DNA from: Baffinella frigidus
Lineage: Eukaryota > Cryptophyceae > Cryptomonadales > Baffinellaceae
DNA: 13,609 nucleotides
Assembly: GCA_026770585.1 (NCBI GenBank)
Contig: MU646699.1
Location: 229,834 to 243,442, forward strand
Direction of reading: 5' to 3'
Shown: in pieces, positions 11,801 to 13,609 of the stretch
Position numbering within the stretch: the stretch's first letter is position 1
Layout of the letters: each line of letters begins with the position of its first letter
Program-made: the position numbers and the translations under genes
The notes under the pieces: generated by a model
Told to the model about the DNA's origin: nothing
Seen by the model: the letters and a program-made list of their open reading frames with translations, nothing else
Databases searched by the model: none

Positions 11801-13311
11801 ACGCCCCTTCAGGTCCGCGGGAATGACGTCAATTGGATACCCGCGAGGAGGACCGCTGGTCCGGATAGGCGGGTGTCTGGTGTAGGGTAGGGTGTAAGGT
11901 GTAGGGTGTAGGGTGTAGGGTGTGGGGGGTGGGGGGTGGGGGGTGGGGTGTAGGGTGTAAGGGGGGAAACCGTTGAGGTTCGGGGGACGACGTGGTCCCC
12001 CTTAATGTCAACTTTAGTTGTCAACTTAAGCACGGGAAAGAGCTCTTCCGCCTCTGCAAGGGCCCCTTCAGGTGCGTCGAAGTTGACGCGTTTGACTTTG
12101 AAGGTGTCGTGTTATGGGAAGAGGAAGCGCTCCGGGTTGGGAGAGGGCCGCTGTTCCGGATAGGTTCCTCACCGGTCCTCTCCCAAGCTGAAGCGCTTTG
12201 TCGCGGGTTTATCTCAGAAAAGGGATTCTAAAATCCGTTTTCTTAAGTCATTTCCCCTTCAAATCTGTCAACTTATGCGAAGAGAAAAGAATAAGTTGAC
12301 GAATTTGTGTAGGAATTGACTTAAGAAAACGTATTTTAGAATCCCTTTTCTGAGATAAGGGTGGAGGTGGCGGTTTGAACTGTTTCCCGGTTTGAGGTTA
12401 GGGGGGCGACGTTGTCCCCCATGGAGGTATCGGATCAGGGTTCAGGGGTCAGGGTTCAGGGTTCAGGGTTCAGGGGTTTAGGGGTAGGGGTTATGGTTTG
12501 GAAACCGTTGAGGTTAGAGGGGCGACGTTGTCCCCCTCGCGCGAGGGGCACACCGTCATCCCGGGACGTCCATCTATCATATATAGGTCACACCCACCGT
12601 CCATCTATCATATATAGGCCACACCCACAAGAATTTGCGTTGCGCGAGGGGCACAACGTCATCCCGGGAAAGAGCTCTTCCGTCTCTGCAAGCGCCCCTT
12701 CAGGTCCGGCCCCTGAACCCAACACTCGTACCCCTAACCCATAAACCACAAACCGTAGTACCCACGGCAGGCCGTTCTGGGTGCTGGGTGCGCGTCCACC
12801 TCCATAAACGGCGTTGTCCCTTAAGTGGCCAGTAGGCTCCTGCCGGGGGGGAGCATCGTTTGAGGGATCCCTTAAGTGGCCAGACCGACAGGTCCTAGGC
12901 AGGTCCTAGGGCCCTACGGTAGGGCGTATGAGCCTACTGGCCACTTAAGGGACACCTCCGTTTATGGAGGTGGAAGCGCACCCAGCACCCAGAACGGCCT
13001 GCAGGGGGTCGCATCGTTTCAGAGGGGGTCGCATCGTTTCAGGGATAGCCTTTACGACCTTTAGGCGTGATGCAATCCCGCCATAGCCGGTCACCTGACC
13101 CTTCCGTGGAAAGTCCCGGTAGGAGGTGGTTTGCAGGTATGCGATTCCTCAAACAATGCGACCCCCCGGCAGGCCGTTCTGGGTGCAGGGGGCGCAGCAC
13201 AACGACATCGAGATCTCCTTCTTCAAGCTCTACTGCCAGCGCCTCCAGGAGTTCGTGTGGTCGCTGGACCCCAAGTGGCAGCTCAAGCCTGGCACGGTTC
13301 TCGCGCTGTAA
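8444..13311 (+). CDS. ABHD17: ABHD17-type alpha/beta hydrolase (protein depalmitoylase family), 5 exons
   Basis: Exons 8444-8822, 8971-9052, 9666-9720, 11706-11812 and 13173-13311 join in phase to 762 nt (253 aa plus stop). The N-terminus MGGVVARLAFLPPPPTY is typical of ABHD17/FAM108 proteins. The fold shows FAHANAEDLG, then GFDYTGYGHASG.PSE, nucleophile GRSIGSGP (Ser125, with the codon after Ile split by intron 1), VVLQSAFLS, FDAFCNI, LLIHGTRDDVVP (Asp188), HGKEL and GAQHNDIE (His217). The full triad is present, so an active serine hydrolase is expected. Animal members remove palmitate from Ras-type and synaptic proteins at membranes; the same role here is inferred. It lacks the N-terminal Cys cluster of animal ABHD17; Gly2 could allow myristoylation. 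Two TAG stops in frame just before the ATG support this start. Introns are 148, 613, 1985 and 1360 bp. Confidence 0.93.
8971..9052 (+). CDS. ABHD17: ABHD17-like exon 2
   Basis: The acceptor is CGACAG|GCTCGG. It completes GRSIG-SGP and continues LGSRVEVAGVVLQSAFLSCI. The end is placed at ATCAG|GCGCGT because only this GC donor gives the phase exon 3 needs; GT at 9057 would break the frame. Confidence 0.8.
9069..9203. mobile_element. TAGCTCTG-family element in ABHD17-like intron 2
   Basis: The left end CTCTGTCTCAGTCTATTTCGG and right end GAGTGAGGCAGAGCTA are inverted; inside lies GAGCCCGGGCTC and CCTAAGTTGACGGAT. AGTCCT occurs on both sides (9065-9070 and 9205-9210) and may be a target duplication. 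Confidence 0.65.
9666..9720 (+). CDS. ABHD17: ABHD17-like exon 3
   Basis: The acceptor is AGCAG|GTGTG. It encodes VYDVKHTAFDAFCNIRK, matching the family R..YPVK.TY.FD....I segment. The donor is CGCAAG|GTTAAT. Confidence 0.88.
9747..9915. mobile_element. ATTACTACACA-family element, third copy (opposite orientation)
   Basis: CTATTTACATGTGGGGTTGT, TTGTACCAGG, GTTACTACACA, CTTGTAAAAG and AGCATTGTCGTGTG appear in the reverse order and strand of the copy at 353-500. ABHD17-like intron 3. Confidence 0.65.
9921..10049. mobile_element. Fold-back with AAATTACTACACAA inner ends
   Basis: Arms 9921-9970 and 9999-10049 are about 50 bp. They start GGGAACATC/GATGTCCC and end at ATTACTACACAA/TTGTGTAGTAAT, like the elements at 5180 and 10655. 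Confidence 0.85.
10060..10265. mobile_element. Fold-back with 68-bp arms
   Basis: Arms 10060-10127 and 10198-10265 are near-perfect at both ends (TAGAGCCAATGTGGTAG and TTCTAGATGGA). The loop is AT-rich. It lies directly after the previous element in ABHD17-like intron 3. Confidence 0.9.
10295..10437. mobile_element. TAGCTCTG-family element in ABHD17-like intron 3
   Basis: The left end TAGCTCTGCATCAG and right end TAGAGCTA are inverted. It contains CCTAAGTTGAC, a GTTGACAGATATGTCAAC palindrome, GAGCCCGGGCTC and TTGGTGAGACCAA. Confidence 0.75.
10447..10860. repeat. Diverged direct duplications in ABHD17-like intron 3
   Basis: GACTGAGACAGAGCTAGGCT with GGGCGGTACCTTCGCCGGGC at 10456-10505 recurs at 10600-10645. 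CCGGTCGTGGGACGCTGCTC at 10840-10859 resembles ACGGTCGTGGGACACGCTGC at 10540-10558. I recognise no coding sequence here. Confidence 0.7.
10655..10795. mobile_element. TTATC...GATAA fold-back with GGAC target duplication
   Basis: Arms of about 53 bp (10655-10707 and 10743-10795) run from TTATCCGGGGAA inward to AATTACTACA. GGAC lies immediately outside on both sides (10651-10654 and 10796-10799), as expected for a 4-bp target-site duplication. Confidence 0.85.
11058..11147 (+). pseudogene. Broken, interrupted copy of ABHD17-like exon 4 (5' part)
   Basis: After CCCAG it begins GTGGCGAAAATT (VAKI), is interrupted by GGCGAAAATT hairpin sequence, and resumes at about 11115 with TTGAG..GCGGTGCTGCTCATC..GGGACG (VLLINGT-like). 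Confidence 0.75.
11347..11388 (+). pseudogene. Broken copy of ABHD17-like exon 4 (first 14 codons)
   Basis: After CTGCAG it reads VAKIESAVLLIHGT and then GGTAGGG, so it has an intact acceptor and a chance GT right after its end. The catalytic Asp and everything after are missing. Confidence 0.9.
11499..11580 (+). pseudogene. Broken copy of ABHD17-like exon 4 (first 27 codons)
   Basis: After GCTGCAG it reads VAKIESAVLLIHGTRDD and AVPLAHGKEL, then diverges before the donor. The 60-70 bp upstream (TACATGG.GGCCGT.TTGGT) match those upstream of the other copies, so intron plus exon start were duplicated together. Confidence 0.92.
11706..11812 (+). CDS. ABHD17: ABHD17-like exon 4 (catalytic Asp)
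   Basis: The acceptor is GCGCAG|GTTGCG. It encodes VAKIESAVLLIHGTRDDVVP then LAHGKELFRLCKRPF, with catalytic Asp188. The donor is CCCTTCAG|GTCCGC. Of at least four upstream starts and three downstream ends of this exon, this is the only copy with both. Confidence 0.9.
11880..11972. repeat. Telomere-like GGGTGTAGGG array and GGGGGGT runs
   Basis: GTGTAGGG variants with GTGGGGGGTGGGGGG. This intron is transcribed G-rich, the reverse of the arrays in the kinesin gene. Confidence 0.92.
11984..12073 (+). pseudogene. Broken copy of ABHD17-like exon 4 (3' part, with donor)
   Basis: GACGACGTGGTCCCCCTTA is followed by a small GTCAAC/GTTGTCAAC insertion and then HGKELFRLCKGPF with donor TTCAG|GTGCG. 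No 5' part is present. Confidence 0.88.
12209..12358. mobile_element. TTATC...GATAA fold-back with GGGT target duplication
   Basis: Arms of about 68 bp (12209-12276 and 12291-12358) start TTATCTCAGAAAAGGG and end GTCAACTTAT/ATAAGTTGAC around a 14-nt loop. GGGT flanks both sides (12205-12208 and 12359-12362). Same ends and duplication length as 10655-10795. Confidence 0.88.
12430..12494. repeat. Telomere-like TTCAGGG array
   Basis: Repeated GGGTTCAGGG variants between two pieces of exon 4-derived GCGACGTTGTCCCCC (12404 and 12521). Confidence 0.85.
12521..12702 (+). pseudogene. Shuffled copies of ABHD17-like exon 4 3' part
   Basis: GCGACGTTGTCCCCCTCGCG (12521) is direct and GCGAGGGGCACAACGTC (12641) is inverted; GGGAAAGAGCTCTTCCG then runs to CCCCTTCAG|GTCCGG (donor at 12702). 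A 25-bp unit CCATCTATCATATATAGG is also doubled at 12569 and 12601. Confidence 0.8.
12713..12755. repeat. CCCTAAC-type repeat on the plus strand
   Basis: This is the one telomere-like patch in the window with the C-rich strand on the plus strand (CCCCTAACCCATAAACC), beside the inverted repeat at 12767. Confidence 0.6.
12767..13002. mobile_element. Inverted repeat, 73-bp arms, carrying the start of ABHD17-like exon 5
   Basis: Arms 12767-12839 and 12930-13002 pair in one register. The outer end is GGCAGGCCGTTCTGGGTGC, a copy of the acceptor and first bases of exon 5 (13170 onward), so a direct and an inverted copy precede the true exon. Confidence 0.9.
13004..13168. repeat. Short repeats before exon 5
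   Basis: GGGGGTCGCATCGTTTCAG is tandemly doubled at 13004-13041 and appears inverted as AAACAATGCGACCCCCC at 13151-13167, next to the exon 5 acceptor. Confidence 0.8.
13173..13311 (+). CDS. ABHD17: ABHD17-like exon 5 (catalytic His, stop)
   Basis: The acceptor is CCGGCAG|GCCG. It encodes PFWVQGAQHNDIEISFFKLY, then RLQEFVWSLDPKWQLKPGTVLAL and TAA. His217 is in QHND. The final length is a multiple of three across all five exons. No TGTAA or AATAAA signal is seen in the 298 bp that follow. Confidence 0.9.
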
Positions 13312-13315
13312 CGAA

Positions 13316-13456
13316 CCACTCGGTGGACTACGAATATTTCACTGCACCCAGAATCTGGGTGCAACGTGGCCAACTTTGTACTAGAACAGGCTTGAACGTC
13401 AACTTCTTCGGGGCAAGTTGACTTTTACAAAGAGGCTTGTAGGCCACCGAGTGGCA
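13316..13456. repeat. Fold-back between exon 5 and its 3' copy
   Basis: CCACTCGGTGG and CCACCGAGTGG form the ends. Inside are a TGCACCCAGA/TCTGGGTGCA hairpin and a GTCAACTT/AAGTTGAC pair. Confidence 0.8.
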
Positions 13457-13520
13457 GGAGTTCGTGTGGTCGCTGGACCCCAAGTGGCAGCTGAAGCCTG
13501 GCACGGTCCTCGTTCTGTAG
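13457..13520 (+). pseudogene. Broken copy of the end of ABHD17-like exon 5
   Basis: It reads QEFVWSLDPKWQLKPGTVLV, Leu and a TAG stop, nearly identical to the true C-terminus. It lacks the catalytic His part. Nothing further is recognised to 13609. Confidence 0.92.
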
Positions 13521-13609
13521 CTGTAGTTCTACAGGGGTGCCTCGCTCATGAGAAAACGCCTGATCCTAGGACCCTACAGGATGCTTATGCCTCGGGCCCT
13601 ATGGTGGTC

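Overview
This is a eukaryotic nuclear window, most likely from an alga or algal-type protist. It holds the 5' parts of two divergently transcribed, intron-rich genes. The exons total only about 1.75 kb; the rest is intron packed with repeats. Degenerate TTTAGGG (plant/algal-type telomere) repeats lie inside introns. Almost every 3' splice site is AG|G, and two of the 15 exons end at probable GC donors. This combination suits a dinoflagellate or another alga whose introns come from mobile elements (a prasinophyte is possible). I cannot name the species from the sequence.

Left arm (8290 down to the left edge, minus strand): a kinesin motor gene that I reconstructed as 11 exons. They give a continuous, phase-consistent frame of 984 nt (328 codons) with the P-loop, EIYNEQ, switch I (SSRSH) and switch II (DLAGSE). 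The motor resembles KIF12-like kinesins. Its C-terminal end and any stalk or tail lie beyond the left edge.

Centre (8291-8443): a 153-bp intergenic region that must hold both start regions.

Right arm (8444-13311, plus strand): a five-exon alpha/beta hydrolase of the ABHD17 (FAM108) type. It totals 762 nt including the stop (253 aa), with nucleophile Ser125 (GRSIG), Asp188 and His217. The family removes palmitate from membrane-associated proteins.

Introns: these hold fold-back elements with arms of roughly 20-95 bp (one hairpin has 84-bp arms with a single mismatch), TAGCTCTG-ended elements, a family with an ATTACTACACA core, microsatellites and telomere-like arrays. The most striking feature is that several exons in both genes sit between broken copies of themselves. 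Copies of the 5' part, often with the acceptor site, lie upstream; copies of the 3' part, often with the donor site, lie downstream. Only one copy of each is intact and in phase. This splice-junction duplication is the main novelty of the window. The two genes have no evident functional link beyond a possible shared promoter region.
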